From Portunus trituberculatus (Eukaryota > Arthropoda > Malacostraca > Decapoda > Portunidae): a stretch of DNA of 64,000 bases. The DNA lies in assembly GCF_017591435.1 (NCBI RefSeq), contig NC_059301.1, forward strand, positions 38,106,673 to 38,170,672, in the 5' to 3' direction. Under the pieces are notes generated by a model. It was not told the DNA's origin and made no database searches. It saw nothing but the letters and a program-made list of their open reading frames with translations. Each line of letters starts with the position of its first letter. Within the stretch, counting starts at the first letter, position 1. Positions 47,238-59,835 of the stretch are shown piece by piece. A program made the translations under genes and the position numbers.

Positions 47238-48368
47238 CCCTTAAACGGGAATGTGACTCCACAAGGAGTCACCCATTAGTGGTTTTGAAAAAGCGCGCCA
47301 TTTTTCACGCACACCTGGCTCCAAGGTCTATGGGTCTGAGTCAAGTGTCTGTTAATCATTAGATCCAGAGGACAGACACGCTCCTCACTGATGATGCTCT
47401 TTCCTTCCTAAGTAAGGGTTGTAACGCCAGATAGACCAACAAAGTCAGTTTGTGAAATATTGACTCATGAATATACTCAGGGGAGAAAACATTGTTCATA
47501 GGCCTGTATATGTGATATACAGAGCCTTAGTGCCTTTAACTCATGCTAAATAAATTCTTTGGGTTTTGATAAGAGTCCTGCTACAGTTATTCTCTTGTTC
47601 TACACATGTGTAACAGTTATTACTATTTTTCTTCTAGTTTCTTTCATAGGTAAATTTGACATGTCACATCCCTATGGATTGTCTGATGAGAGAACAGAGC
47701 AGCTGTTTGCTGAGGAAACTGTAGATCTCACTGGTAAAATAACATTCACCAAAGCCTATTAGCTAGTCACAAATTACTTAGTTATTTATAGAAAATCACA
47801 TTTTCAGAAATCACCTTTCTTTTGTTCAGAGCACCACAATTGGGGTGGAGAGCATACAATTTATAAACAATTCTGAAATAATGGTTTTAGTAATACAGTC
47901 AAGCAGAAGTTATCATGATAAACCATGTTGTGGGTATGCAGGTTCTGATTATTTGTATATTTATCTGTTTATTAACCAAAATGAGAAACTAAAATAGTTC
48001 ATTTTCATTCGGTCCGAGCACCACAGTTGTGTAGCTAATTAGGAATAATACACTATTTCTTAGAAAGAGCAACCATTTTAGTTTGAAAACATTAAAATGT
48101 TCTTACTTTTCTTTCCAAAGAATTTTTTATTTATACACTATAGTCACTATCACTTTCAATACCTTTTAAAAATAAATCATGACAATTAAATTTGAACATA
48201 AATCTGTATGCTTTTACTTTCATTGTTAAACAAGATGCTTTCTTTTTCAAATCTGATCAAGTGTAACTCAATAATGATGATCGACATATTTTTTTACAAT
48301 GTTTTAGCAGTGGGTCCCAATGGAGTCAGGACACAGCGTGAGTGAAAATAAGCGTTTCCGTTTAAGGG
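47238..48368. mobile_element. piggyBac-like non-autonomous element
   Basis: A 1131-bp element with inverted ends CCCTTAAACGGGAATG (left) and, read inward from the right, CCCTTAAACGGAAACGC. It is flanked by TTAA at 47234-47237 and 48369-48372, the target duplication of piggyBac elements. No transposase is recognisable; a short plus-strand frame (47559-47762) has no known match by eye. Near the left end GACTCCACAAGGAGTC (47262-47277) is an imperfect palindrome. Confidence 0.8.
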
Positions 48369-48372
48369 TTAA

Positions 48373-48801
48373 TGATATTGCAAAATTTGGTCTAATTTGG
48401 CTTTTCCCCAAAAAATTCCCACTTTTCCCCACAGGTCCACCTACTTCTTGGTGTTGGGAGGTACGGGTGGTGACGAGAGGGAGGAAGGCTTTATTTTGCA
48501 GTCTTACCACATACACTACTGATCAAATCGAAAACTGCACACCCACGAACAGCTGACACAGGTAAAGCCACTATGCCAGCATGGAGCCAACAACAAGGTA
48601 AAAGATAGTCCTGGCACACCTTACGTAACCAGAGATGATTAGGAAATGCATACCCTCCAAGTAATCCACTGCCTTAGCAGAAACAGTTCTTTCTAAAACT
48701 TTGTTATTTACGCAATAATTTCAGGTGAGATTTGACTCATCCTTCTGCATGCATGCCACAACAGATATATCCAGGAGACATTACACAATATTCGCACGGC
48801 T
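48373..48801. other. No feature recognised
   Basis: Mixed composition sequence; presumably intron of the minus-strand BTB gene. No credible coding frame. Confidence 0.4.
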
Positions 48802-48990
48802 GACTTACCTTCCTTGTCCCGTTTTGAACAGAGCTCTTTCATGAGCAGCCTTTAACTAAATTTACAAGTAATATCAATGGGTAAAGGCTTAAAATAAGAA
48901 TGTGTTTCTTATCGTGCAAGCTCTCATATCCGCCATTACTGAGATTCTGACGCTGATCAACAACACTCCGTTCGTATCTTATGTATTGAC
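48802..48990 (-). other. Candidate 5' UTR exon end and splice donor
   Basis: On the minus strand the sequence GGGACAAGGAAG is followed by GTAAGTCAGCC, a perfect donor at 48808/48809. It lies 3.4 kb upstream of the BTB exon and could be the end of its non-coding first exon. Farther upstream (49440-49500) is a GC-richer patch with an inverted CCAAT box (ATTGG at 49481) and a TGACGT motif at 49451, compatible with a promoter. A single donor match can be chance, so this is tentative and the exon start is unknown. Confidence 0.3.
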
Positions 48991-49535
48991 TTAGTTTGAT
49001 TTTGATATTTTACTTCTGCTCTTAATATATTGTAAATTACTTAAGCAAAACACTTATAATATTATTAAAAATAATTAAATATATTTAAGTGCTAATGTAA
49101 GGTCAATTTATCGAGTAATGTAAACATTTTATGTAGAAGTCAGTTCCAAAACCAGAAAGATGATAGATGCAAGATTTCTAAACTTGTTACTTTTTTGCCG
49201 ATTTTAAATAAGATTTCTTTATTACAGATTATAGAGAAAGTTTCGAGTACAAAATTCTGTGCGCCATACTGCAACCATACAGGCAGTATATTGTTCATTC
49301 AGTTTAAATAATCAGATATTTGAGTCTTTGTCACAGTAATATAGCGTTAAACCTGAAGTAGAATTAATAACCTTTTCCAAAGCTCACAGATGGGCGACAG
49401 CCACAGTATATTGTATTCCAATCAAGGAGGTTGAATAAGCGAAGGCGGCATGACGTTACAAAAAGTGAAGCCAGCGCGCTATTGGTCCGCTGCTGTCCCT
49501 ATCCCCCTTTACATTCAAAACATTACTATATAGTT

Positions 49536-49690
49536 GGGATGTGCGTTATTAACAAAAAAAAATCAGTATAGGTATTAATAATATTCGGAAATGTACCGAT
49601 ACAGTGCTTTTTCGATATGAGATTATGATACCGATTTACCGATACCCACGGAAAAATATCGGTAATACCAGTATCTTTTTCCCTTTCCTT
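49536..49690. mobile_element. Diverged hAT-like terminal sequence
   Basis: Contains ATGTACCGATACAG, GATACCGATTTACCGATACC and ATATCGGTAATACC, the same iterated motif as at 24490-24602. No partner end or transposase. The extent is approximate. Confidence 0.3.
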
Positions 49691-49767
49691 TGGAAAAATT
49701 CCTTTATCTAACATTTTCGGATAGTATGTAATACAATCACACAAGGTAGGTTCAAACTTGTGTTGAC

Positions 49768-49770
<3 letters not shown>

Positions 49771-49802
<32 letters not shown>
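49771..49802. repeat. (GA)n microsatellite
   Basis: A GA tract of about 32 bp immediately before the plus-strand LINE fragment. Confidence 0.9.
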
Positions 49803-50205
49803 GTGTTGCGGAAAAGCGAAGATGAACCCAAGCTTATCTACAAGTATATAAATGGTAAGATGAAAAATAAGAAGGAAAGACAGCAGAGGAAATGAGTGAA
49901 ATAATAGATGAAAGTTTCAAGACTATTTTCACGGTAGAAAATGGTTTTACAGAGCAAATTAGAACATTGCATTGTCAAGGTTTGCAAGAAATCATAGTGC
50001 ACAAAGAAGAAATTGGAAAACTACTAGAAAATTTGGATGTCAGAAAAGCGATAAGACCGGATTGTGCGTTGGGTTGGACACTAAAGGAATATAAAGATAA
50101 ATTATTAGAACCAGTTTGGGAAATGGATAAAAACTCATTAAAAGAAGGAAAAGTACCACTGGAATGCTAACATAATCCCAGTCATAGATATACATAAGAA
50201 AGGCT
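49803..50205 (+). pseudogene. CR1/L2-like LINE fragment on the plus strand
   Basis: The frame 49892-50170 reads MSEIIDESFKTIFTVENGF, then KLLENLDVRKAIRPDCALG and LKEGKVPLEC. These correspond to the EN-RT linker of the array LINEs (FTKE...F; VRKAVGPDGVSG; EGVVPQDW). It is the only member of the superfamily in the window that points right. Its subfamily resembles LH. It lacks both ends. Confidence 0.7.
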
Positions 50206-50908
50206 AGATGGCTGATGAGTCTTACGCCAGCGACGCTACCCAGCGCCCATGCATCTTGGTTCGGTGCCCTGTGAACTTCTATGAAACACTGTGTTAGTGG
50301 ATGCAAGGTGAGCGACCTGCACAAACAAAAATACACTTAACCTGATCAAATCTCGACGGATTTACAAAACTGTTTGGTTTATTAGAAACCTTATTGACGT
50401 GGTTAAGATTCAGGCCGCGTAAATACTTGAAATTGCAGTTTCTTTTCTGAAATCGCGATTTGATTTTGCAGCATAGTTGTGCTGTGTGCCTGTAATGGTC
50501 ATGTGCAAGGCTGGAATCTGGGATTTTCAATTATTATATAGGTTTTCCTGAGACCAATTACTATTTTATGAAAACCACATTTTACTAAATGACAATTTGT
50601 ATGGATATGGTTGTGTTATTAGCTACCTAAGAAATAGGAGGTTGTGAGTGAGACATTGTGGGCCTATTAGAAGTAGCTAAATATAATTTTTATACAGATG
50701 GGTGCACTTACAAGTATTAATTCCTTGCTTTGAGCTCAAGTCATCTATGGCAAATAATTCTAAAGGTCTTGGCTTGGCTTGGTTCGTGTTGTCCGATTCT
50801 CAGGGGAGGGTGGGAGGATGTCAGCAAGTAAATTTGGCTTTTGACTAGTAGTGATTTTCAACTCTTCATATCAAGGTTAATTTTATTTATTTATTTATTT
50901 ATTTTATT

Positions 50909-50949
<41 letters not shown>

Positions 50950-51391
50950 TATTGGAGGCAAGGGCCACCATTTGATGAGATTCAGCCACTCGTACACAAA
51001 ATATAGAATATTTTGTTATGATTTTCTACATTTCGTCCTCAATCCCATGCTGTATTGATATGGGAGAGATAACTGGCAAACAGTGATCAAAATAACATTC
51101 TTCTACATTCTATATTAATTTTGTAGTCTTCTAAACTAAGCAGGCACGTACATACATAGACCCAATTAAAAGAGTGCTTCGGTCCCTGCTCTTCTTGCCC
51201 TCGTCCTTTTAACCCCACGTTGTTGTTGTTGTTTTTTTATGAATTATTAAGTTCTTGTTGCGCATAGATTGCCCTGTCTAGCTGAAAGATGTCGTGATAG
51301 AATGAAATTAAAATAAACATTAGGTCGTAGCTAGATATGCCCTTTACAACTCACGGACTACATGTGCCCTTCCGCCAACACCATAACTGCA
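50206..51391. other. No gene; (TTTA)n and T tract at 50882-50948
   Basis: No credible frame. ATTTATTTATTT repeats pass into an almost pure T run of about 40 (50911-50948), which could be the poly(A) tail of a minus-strand retrosequence starting near 50949, but I do not recognise the body. The left flank of the LTR ends ...ATAACTGCA at 51391. Confidence 0.4.
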
Positions 51392-51743
51392 TGTTAGGGT
51401 ATGAATTGTATATAATTATTTTTTTTCCTTGTTTCTACACAGCCGTGAGAAGCGAGGCTGATCTTAGCGAAGAGCACATCCTTTCATTTTCATATGCAAG
51501 CACTTCACACGAACTGGCCGTTGTGCTCCCCCCGGCGTTTGTCAGGGAGCTGTGGACTGTGTGTGTGTGTGTGTGTGTACAAGATTATCCTTGTGTAGTG
51601 TAAATAACTGTATTGTTAATATAAGGAAAACCCAAGCTGTGTTTTCGTTAACTCCCCTGAGAAGACAGTGTGAGAGAGTTCCTGAACTAACGACACTGCT
51701 ACTCTTGTGCCCTCTTCGTGGTAACATAACATTGACCACAACA
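51392..51743 (+). repeat. Left LTR of Ty3/gypsy element, internally deleted
   Basis: It starts TGTTAGGGTATGAATTG and ends TTGACCACAACA, the same boundaries (TG...CA) as the LTR at 62811-63417. The aligned parts differ at only a few positions, but about 250 bp present in the right LTR (about 62927-63195) are missing here. An expanded TG run (51559-51578) is present. The deletion would remove much of the U3 region, so promoter function is doubtful. Confidence 0.85.
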
Positions 51744-51744
51744 C

Positions 51745-51762
51745 TGGTGGCTTGCGGTGGCA
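51745..51762 (+). promoter_or_regulatory. Candidate primer-binding site
   Basis: TGGTGGCTTGCGGTGGC begins one base after the LTR end. A TGG start is expected where the CCA end of a tRNA pairs. I cannot assign the tRNA. Confidence 0.4.
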
Positions 51763-53054
51763 CGAATAAGTAAACCAGTGAACAATAGACTTAGTGCAGT
51801 GAAGGCGTGAGTGTGTAACGGCTGTTATATCCCATAACGCACTCTCTCTGACGCACTGGCAACTCAGTTCAGCGGCTGACTTATCCGCTAAGTCAGCAGA
51901 TGCTACCAAAACAATAGGCGTTTTCAGTAGCGGCGCGGCTGGGGGCAAACGAAGTCAAACGGAGGCAAGTTTTCGCAAACGCGAGCAAACGCCTTTCCAA
52001 AGCGTTTGCTCTCGTTTGGCAAACGCTTTTTAGCCAATCAGCGTGGAGCAACCCCATCAACCTCATAGAATGAGATCAAGGAGTTACATTTTGAATATAA
52101 CTGAATAGTTAGACGTATATTAGGCCATAGAAGTGGGTACTGTAGATGTAGATTTACGTTTACATATTGTGCGGCATCCTGGAGAGAACCGATATAAAAA
52201 ATACGGCGTGAAATAAATTAAGGAGCTGGTGGTAGCTGGTGACATGTCGCATCTATCCGTCCTTGTTGTGGGTGTTGTCCGATTCCATTCTTCTAGTCGT
52301 GAATTCGATACAATAATGGATTTACTTTTCTATTATTAGGTGGAAAAAATGATAATTTTTTTTGCAAATCCTTATATCATAGAGTAATGAATGATGGTAA
52401 AAATAGATTATCTACTAATTATTGACGTAATTCAATTATATAGGCGTCAGAAAACCGCAGCCATATATCTACAATGGAACACCTTCAAACAAGCCCGCGT
52501 AGATCAAACCACTTACAGGACTGAAGACCTGTTGTTTTTTATGAGTATTGCGCTGCTCGGCCCTCGGCATATACAAATGATGAAACAGTAGTGACCTATA
52601 ATACTCCCCATCAAAGAATAAATCTCCAAACTCTTCCACTATGCTGCTGTGTTTACGTCTTGACCACAGTGCTGGTTCAGGCGACTGATGTGTGCGATAA
52701 CTTCTCCCAGGGATTGAGATCACAATGACACGGTCGTCTGGCACCACTGACGGTGACCTCAGCACCAAAGACCCTATAAAAGAAAGACTGGAAAGCACCA
52801 AAATTAGGTGAAGAAAAGGCTAACTGCTTACTCTGATGTAGTTACTTCGTCCAACACAAGAGGGCTTCACCATCGCATAGACTAAAAATAGGCGAAACGA
52901 CTGGCGCAATGTAAATAAATAAAAACCTTCATACATAAGTCTTTAAGTAGCTAATATCTTGTATAAGAACATTTTTAGTAATGATTAAATACGCTTTGCT
53001 TGACCCATATGAACTCATTTGCGAAGAAAAAAAAATATCAATAAAGTAGACAGA

Positions 53055-53115
53055 ACAGTTAGCATCCACGACCCGTGGGTGGCGGGTGTGCATTTTTCTC
53101 ACTCCATTCTGTATC
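53055..53115. repeat. Dispersed repeat segment (copy 1)
   Basis: CCACGACCCGTGGGTGGCGG and the following TCACTCCATTCTGTAT correspond closely to the last 60 bp of the window (63940-64000: CCACGGCCCGTGGCTGGCGG and TCGCTCCGTTCTGTAT). The core CCACGGCCCGTGG is nearly palindromic. Identity of the element is unknown. Confidence 0.6.
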
Positions 53116-53277
53116 AACAAAGTCCCTGCGAAGAAGAGGAGTGCTGAGGCCATCCATGAGGAGCACACCTTCACGGCCTCTCCTGTGGATAGCCAGGGAA
53201 ACTATTATTCATGTGGAGAATGTAAAACTTCCTGTTGGTGGAGCGGAGAAGTTTTGTCTCACCGCTGCCGCTGACCA
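53086..53277 (+). CDS. Unrecognised Cys-rich short frame
   Basis: A plus-strand frame reads INKVPAKKRSAEAIHEEHTF, then DSQGNYYSCGECKTSCWWSG and VLSHRCR. CGEC...C...HRC could be a zinc-binding tail of a transposon protein, for which the adjacent dispersed repeat would be the carrier. I do not recognise it; coding status is uncertain. Confidence 0.25.
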
Positions 53278-53648
53278 CATGGCTTCCCCTTGACCTGACC
53301 AGACACAAGGAAATTTCTGCTTTATAAATGGACTTAAATGTAATACTATTTCAAGGTATCCGATATGTTCATTTATGAAATTTCGTTGTGAACTGAGTTT
53401 ATACAAAATACTATGAGCACATTTTGTGCATGTATGTTCAGGGAAATGATTTTGTCATGGGATATTTTGCTTCTTAGATGGGATGTTAGAAGTGAAGGCC
53501 AGTAATTGTTGCTATGATTTTTGGAGCCATGATTGGTGGTGTGGATGGTACATACCTATTCTTATTAGTATGCTTATGATTTTCTTTTTTTTTTCAGATT
53601 CAATGGGGATGTATTCTCTCTGGGATTTTACTTACTGAACATAAGTAG

Positions 53649-53775
<127 letters not shown>

Positions 53776-54470
53776 GACATCATTTTATGGTGTTTTGCTA
53801 GCATGTTATGCTTATATTTTGTGTAAACAATTTAGCATGTGCTTGTATTTTCTTTAGAGTATTGTTTGTGCTTAATGTAAACAATATATAATAATAATAA
53901 TAATAACCAGCATTCTTTGATGTGACAAGTAATGATGCACTGTCTGGTAGATGCTTTACCTAATTCATGCTTGTGTCTGACTGCTTCTACTGCTTTATTG
54001 TTTTCTACATTGGAGATGTAAATCTGCGTTGCATAACAAAATATGCCTTTTGCTTCATAAGGTTAACGCACTTTGCTTTCATTGTTTATCAAAGGCGCAA
54101 ATATTGTCAAAGTAATGGTATTTGTGATACAAGTACAGCAGGTATGAACTCCATATACAAGCATTGCTATATATGTATGTTATACCATGGCACCAATAGC
54201 ATGCTTATGTCTGTGTTGTCACTCATCATTTGTGTTTTCTGACCTTTTGCCATGACTAACACACCCTTTGTTTGTTTTCTTGTGTACTTTACCTTCAATA
54301 CTGCTTTTGTCAGTTCTTAATTTTAATGTTCTCTGAACATTTGAATGAAACTGTTTTCAGTGATGCGTTTCTTAACACTGAATCTATTTTTTTTCCCCAG
54401 ATTATTTTTATCATATGGTTTGTGGCAATAAAGTTTGGAACTTGACCCTTTTTATTTTTCATATTTCCTA

Positions 54471-54655
<185 letters not shown>

Positions 54656-55782
54656 AATGATAATAGTATTACTGGCTACATCTGGCAGTTCAGGGTTAGT
54701 GCTTCGTCCAGACGATAGATGGCGCACGAAAAACAAAATTCCGGTGGCATTTGGTAACTGTTTGGCGTCAAAGTTTTGTATATGTTGAATGCTAAGCCTT
54801 CCAGTCTTTCTTCTGTGCTGTCTTTGCTCAGCACTGTCCTGTTCAGCGTGAACTCAAACATGTTTGGCCTTGTGGTAACGCTACTGAAAATGCCTAATCT
54901 CTCCCACTACCGCCTAGCTCTGCTTATTTGGGGGGGTGACTCGGACTTTCGCTCCTGATATAAATTTCTGAAGTGATGTGTAGTTTTCTTCCGAGGGGTT
55001 GACCCGGGAAACATTACACATTATAAATTCAGGAAAACACTCCCAGTGTTCTGAGCGAGCTACAAACAGCTGGGTGACTGGAGTGGTACTCTTATTACAG
55101 CATCGATTACCCGTCCTCATCGCATCCCATCACTCAGCTGGACATCCAGAGTGGTATAAGACTTCTACTCTCATCATTTCTCACTCATCGCTACAGGGAG
55201 AAGTATAATACTACACTACACAACTAAAAGCACTCACTGTGTCGAACAGACTTTTCAAATATTTCCGTATCACGGCTACGGAGTTGATCACATATAAATC
55301 AGTTGTGGAACACTTCTCAGATTTCTACATAATTTCAGAACTTGAAGCAGGGTCTACTGAGGACTACAGCGACTGCTGATGGTTCCGTGACGTCATTCCT
55401 TCTCTGAGAGACAGACTGCCGCCCGTCAAGGTCGCCTGAGGAGCATCTGTGACCTTCGCTTCGTACATAATTTATTTTCTCACATCTTAGGTGAGAACAA
55501 GCACAAAGTTAATACTACAATTACACAAAAATAGCGTCACACATTACTTTATTGTTATGCTGGAAGTTATCAATTCTTCTTTTTTTTTTTTTATATATAG
55601 CATAACTACGTTAACATAGAGCGCTTCATTCATTTTCTTTGAGTGTTCATGTACATACAACTGTAGTGTTTGGGTAACTGTATTTTCCAGTGACTGCGTG
55701 CTATTTTATATATTCTTTCTTTTATATCATATACTGCTATTGTAATTTTGAGTAAATAATTTCTGTGTGTCAGTGACTGCTG

Positions 55783-56830
55783 ATGGCGAAGAATCCCGAC
55801 AAATTTGATGAATACTTAAACTTATATGAAGACGAAATTTTGCAGGAAGAAGCTAAAATCAGACAACAGTGCGAGAGTAACCTCATTGATGAAGAGGAAA
55901 ATGAGATAGATAACCCTGACACTCCTGAGTCAGTTACTGCGGCTGAGAGGCTCATAGATTCATATTCAGTTCAAATTTCTCAGCCTTCCGGTGATGTTCA
56001 TACCTTGAGGAGTGGTAAAACATATCCTGTTCACACAACACCTGCATCCACCATGGCTACTAACACTGTAGGTTCACCAGTCACCGCTCAAACAGTAAAA
56101 TTTCTTCAAACAGAAAATACTGTTAGACCTTTCACGGGCCAGGATGTGGATTACTCGGTATACACGTTCATGACCATGTGTGAGGATGTCTTGCGTCACT
56201 CGGGAACGACAGATGACGCAGACAAAATTGCTTTTGTTAGATCAAAATTAGCGCCTGGTTCACGGGCTCAAAGAATGATGGAAGGCATTTCTTTTCTCTC
56301 CCGGAACCTTGGGCAGAATTACGACCTTTTCAAAGAGAAAATGCTGCGTATGTTTGGGGGGTGGAGCTGAAACTACGCTCTTGAAACAAATCATCTCAAT
56401 TGTGGAGAGTATTGAGAATGGGGACAAGGTGGAGAACCCTTGGGATGCTTCCATACCTGCAGGCAAGCAGATGGAGAGTTGTTTACGAGTACTAAGGGAA
56501 CAAGGTTGGTGTGAGGGACCAAATAATACCATGATTACATTTGAAAACCTCTCAAAATTTTTTGAAATCTTCTTTTTGCTCTTTCAAGTACATGGGAAAG
56601 CGAGACATGCTTTCCTGTCTCTCAACTACACTCCAAATGACAGATTTGATGTACTTGTGTCAACTGCTGAATCCAAACTAAAGGAGGGAAAAGAGGGAGC
56701 GTCTGTTGCGGCGACGGTTACCGAGAACTTGCCGGTAGAGTCTTACGCTGCAGTAGTGGGAGCCGCCCTCTAGTTTGTTCCTATTGTAACAAAGCAGGAC
56801 ATCATGAGAAGAGATGCCTAAAGCGAAAGA
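55783..56830 (+). pseudogene. gag: Ty3/gypsy gag with CCHC zinc knuckle
   Basis: Gag forms the particle shell and binds the genomic RNA. The ATG at 55783 starts an acidic N-terminal region (KFDEYLNLYEDEILQEEAK). A capsid-like part follows with VRPFTGQDVDYSVYTFMTMC. A frameshift near 56360 moves the frame; the second half ends at 56773 (ESYAAVVGAAL). The nucleocapsid knuckle, CSYCNKAGHHEKRC (CX2CX4HX4C), lies at 56776-56817 in the original frame, so a second shift is needed near 56765. A Ser/Thr/Pro-rich stretch (56911-57100) links it to the protease. The breaks are single-base changes. Confidence 0.82.
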
Positions 56831-57109
56831 GCGATCAAAAGAAGGCTACGGTAAAGACAGGCTATTTCACCCCGTCAGCTCAAGCACCCCACACGGGTCA
56901 GGGGAAAGCATTGTCGACAAGGCCTAAGAATTCTATATCCACTCACACCCATGCTACCTTCTCACATACCTACCCTCACACTTCAACATCCACTTATCCT
57001 CAAACTCCTCCTCCTCCTTCTAGTCATCCTCCTACATCTGCTACTGGTAGGTTTGCCACGACCCATGGCCAGATGAGCACTTCCTCTTCAACACTACCCT
57101 ACTTTTGCC

Positions 57110-57760
57110 TTGTCCATGGTTATGGGCGTCACTCATCAGATCGTTGCCGACAGATTGCACAGATGCGGGCGGAAACAGATGCGCGACGTGTTGCTGGCCC
57201 TCAGCCGGCGGGGAAGCCGCGCGCCCCGCGACAAAAAAAAAAAAAACAGGTTAGATTGTCCAGATAATCAATCTGCGTTCACAGGCACGAACGACTTAGC
57301 CACATACGATAGTATTGTCGCTGCCTGTGCTCAGTCCACTATCATGGCTCTACCTACTAAAATAGGGTCGTGCGGACTCTCCTTGGCCGTGGACACTGGC
57401 GCCACTGTGAATGTCCTCTCGGAGGACTCGTTTAGAGCTATCAAACGAATCTTTCGCGGTGGGCGGTGGCCGTTACGCCAGAGTGATTTAAACCTACGTG
57501 GGGTGACTGGCTCAGCTTTGAGTATTTCAGGAATGGTTACTTTACCCATACGCATAAAAGAGGACTACCCATTCATTACTTGAAATTCTATGTCACTTCT
57601 AACTTCCATCTTCCAGCTGACGGACTTCTGGGATTGTCAGATATGAAGCTTCTTGACATGCAAGTCCTTCCAAACCATAATTCAGTCACAGTTCAGGAAA
57701 GACACTTCAAGCAATGCAGGAACCTATGCCCTTATCTCTTCGTCATGACACCAAGCGAGG
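57110..57760 (+). pseudogene. pro: Ty3/gypsy aspartic protease
   Basis: Cleaves the Gag-Pol polyprotein. The active site is LAVDTGATVNVLSED (DTGA at 57392-57403), followed by the flap region RGVTGSALSISGM. The second conserved block ADGLLGLSDMKLLDM lies after a frameshift at about 57580, in the frame 57580-57900. The A run at about 57232-57246 is another candidate indel site. As read the enzyme is truncated after the flap. Confidence 0.8.
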
Positions 57761-59640
57761 CGGTGGGGATAAACGTGGCGAGAGTCCCTCGTGTATACTA
57801 CCGTCGGTTCATGTGTCTCCTCCCACTTTCGCGTCACCTCTCAATTGGAGATGCGTTAAAGCCACTGTGGTGGGTAACCATGAGATTCCGGATCGCGTAG
57901 CAATGCGTATCCCCATCACAGTGCCTGATGCACCAGTTAACAGTGACATATGCTTCACTGGTCCTTGTAAACTTCAGCGCCTTGCAGTGGAGTCCACACT
58001 TTCCACCGTTCAGGAAGGTAATGTCACTTCTGCGTTAGTGGTGAACGTTACGGGAGGACCAGTACGTGTGAAACATGGTCTCTACCTTGGAGATGGATTA
58101 GTTTACGATCAAAAGGTGTTGCCTACTCCTTTAGACTTTCCCAAAGCTTGTGTCGCAACGGTGTCATCCACCTCTGACAGCGAGCTGGGGTCGGGCCCAC
58201 CTCTAAGCTCGCTTGTCAATGTTGTGGATTACCCAGAGCTGAAGCACTCGCTGTTGGATATTCTCGAAGAACGTCGCAACGTGATAGCGTTGCCTGGCGA
58301 GCCCCTTGGTAGTACGGAGCATGCCGAACACCGTATTCTTCTCAAACCAAACACTAAACCAGTTTACATTCCAGCCTACAGACTACCTCACAGTCAGAGG
58401 GAAATTGTGGATGAGCAAATCAAAGAGATGCTCCATCAGGGAGTGATCGAACACTCACATTCCCCCTGGAACAGTCCCCTCTTCCTCGTTCCTAAAAGGA
58501 TGGTAGTTTTCGCCCAGTCATTGATTTTAGGAAAGTAAATGAGGTAACAGAGGATGATCGTTACCCTCTACCGGTCCTGAGTGACTTGCTTATGTCCTTA
58601 GGTGGTGGTAATACCATTTTCAGCAGTCTTGACTTGCTGTCGGGGTACTGGCAGGTACCTATGGCGAAGGAGTCCCGGAAATCACTGCGTTTAGCACGCC
58701 ATCAGGGCACTATCAGTGGTTGCGCATGCCGTTTGGCCTAAAGTCTGCGCCACTTACATTCCAGCGGATGATCAATACATTGTTTGCAGACATGTTAGGT
58801 AATTCTGTATATGCCTATTTGGATGACATCATCATCGCCAGTAAATCTGTTGAATCTCATCTTCAGACTTTGCGTTCAGTTTTACAGCGACTGCATGAAG
58901 CCGGCCTTCGAGTAAAACTGTCAAAATGCGAGTTTTGAAGTCCAAAATCACCTTTTAGGGCACGTTGTCGATAGTGAGGGAATCCACACAATGGACGATA
59001 AAGTGTCCGCAGTCAAAAAATTTCCACAACCAAGAACCATCGAGAATGTGAGATCATTCTTAGGTTTAGCAGGTTACTACAGACCTTTTATTAAGGATTT
59101 TGCTAAACTTGCATCACCACTCAACCAGTTACTCAAGAAGGACGTTTCATTTCATTGGAGTGCTGCACAGGAGCGTAGTTTCCAGGATTTAAAAACAGCT
59201 CTCACACAGGCTCCCGTTCTAGCATTCCCTGACTTCTCATTACCTTTTGAACTCTACACAGACTCATCCTCGTTAGGGCTCGGCGCAGTGCTGACTCAGA
59301 GGACACATAGGGGTAAAAATCGTGTGATTGCTTATGCGAGTAGGGTTCTTAACTCTGCGGAAGCGAACTACTCAGTCACGCATCAGGAAGCTTTAGCTGT
59401 CATCTGGGCTCTTACCCATTTCCGAGATCTAATACTTGGGTACCCAATCACAGTTTTCACAGATCACGTCGCCGTCACAAATCTTTTCAAGGGACGTAAT
59501 CTTAGTGGCAGGCTTGCACGCTGGTATCTTACATTGCAAGAATACTCTCCTCAGTTCAAGTACCTTCCAGGCCGTGCGAATGTCGTAGCTGACGCTCTAT
59601 CACGGAATATTCCAGTGAGTGCAGTCTCTCAAGCATCCCC
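57714..59640 (+). pseudogene. pol: Ty3/gypsy reverse transcriptase and RNase H
   Basis: Copies the genomic RNA into DNA. The linker (57714-58200) is followed by RT: YRLPHSQREIVDEQIKEML and GVIEHSHSPWNSPLFLVPK (to 58500), then VIDFRKVNEV and SSLDLLSGYWQVPM (motif A), RMPFGLKSAPLTFQRMI and YLDDIIIAS (YLDD at 58816-58827). RNase H (about 59240-59600) has ELYTDSSSLGLGAVL, HQEALAVIWAL and VFTDHVAVTNLF. Frameshifts at about 58500, 58675 and 58938 break it. Family: Ty3/gypsy by the YLDD box and domain order. Confidence 0.88.
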
Positions 59641-59835
59641 AGTACATAATTTTTCTCTCCAGGAACTCGGCGTGGAACAGCGAAAGCATGAGACATGGGG
59701 GAAAGTAATTTATGCTCTGGAATCTGGTGATCTTTCCACTTTGCCCTCCTTACATGTACCCTTCTCACAATTCTTTTATCACCATCTAATGTCTTATGTA
59801 GGCGAGGCCCAAAAGAAGATGGAGGCAAAGATCTT

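Noticed and set aside
47559..47762. A 67-codon plus-strand frame with a hydrophobic N-terminus inside the piggyBac-like MITE
   Set aside because: It might be a remnant of a transposase, but I see no conserved motif and a frame of this length is expected by chance.
52469..52801. A 110-codon minus-strand frame in the gypsy leader
   Set aside because: No recognisable domain, no repeat copy and no splice or start context; length is within chance for this composition.
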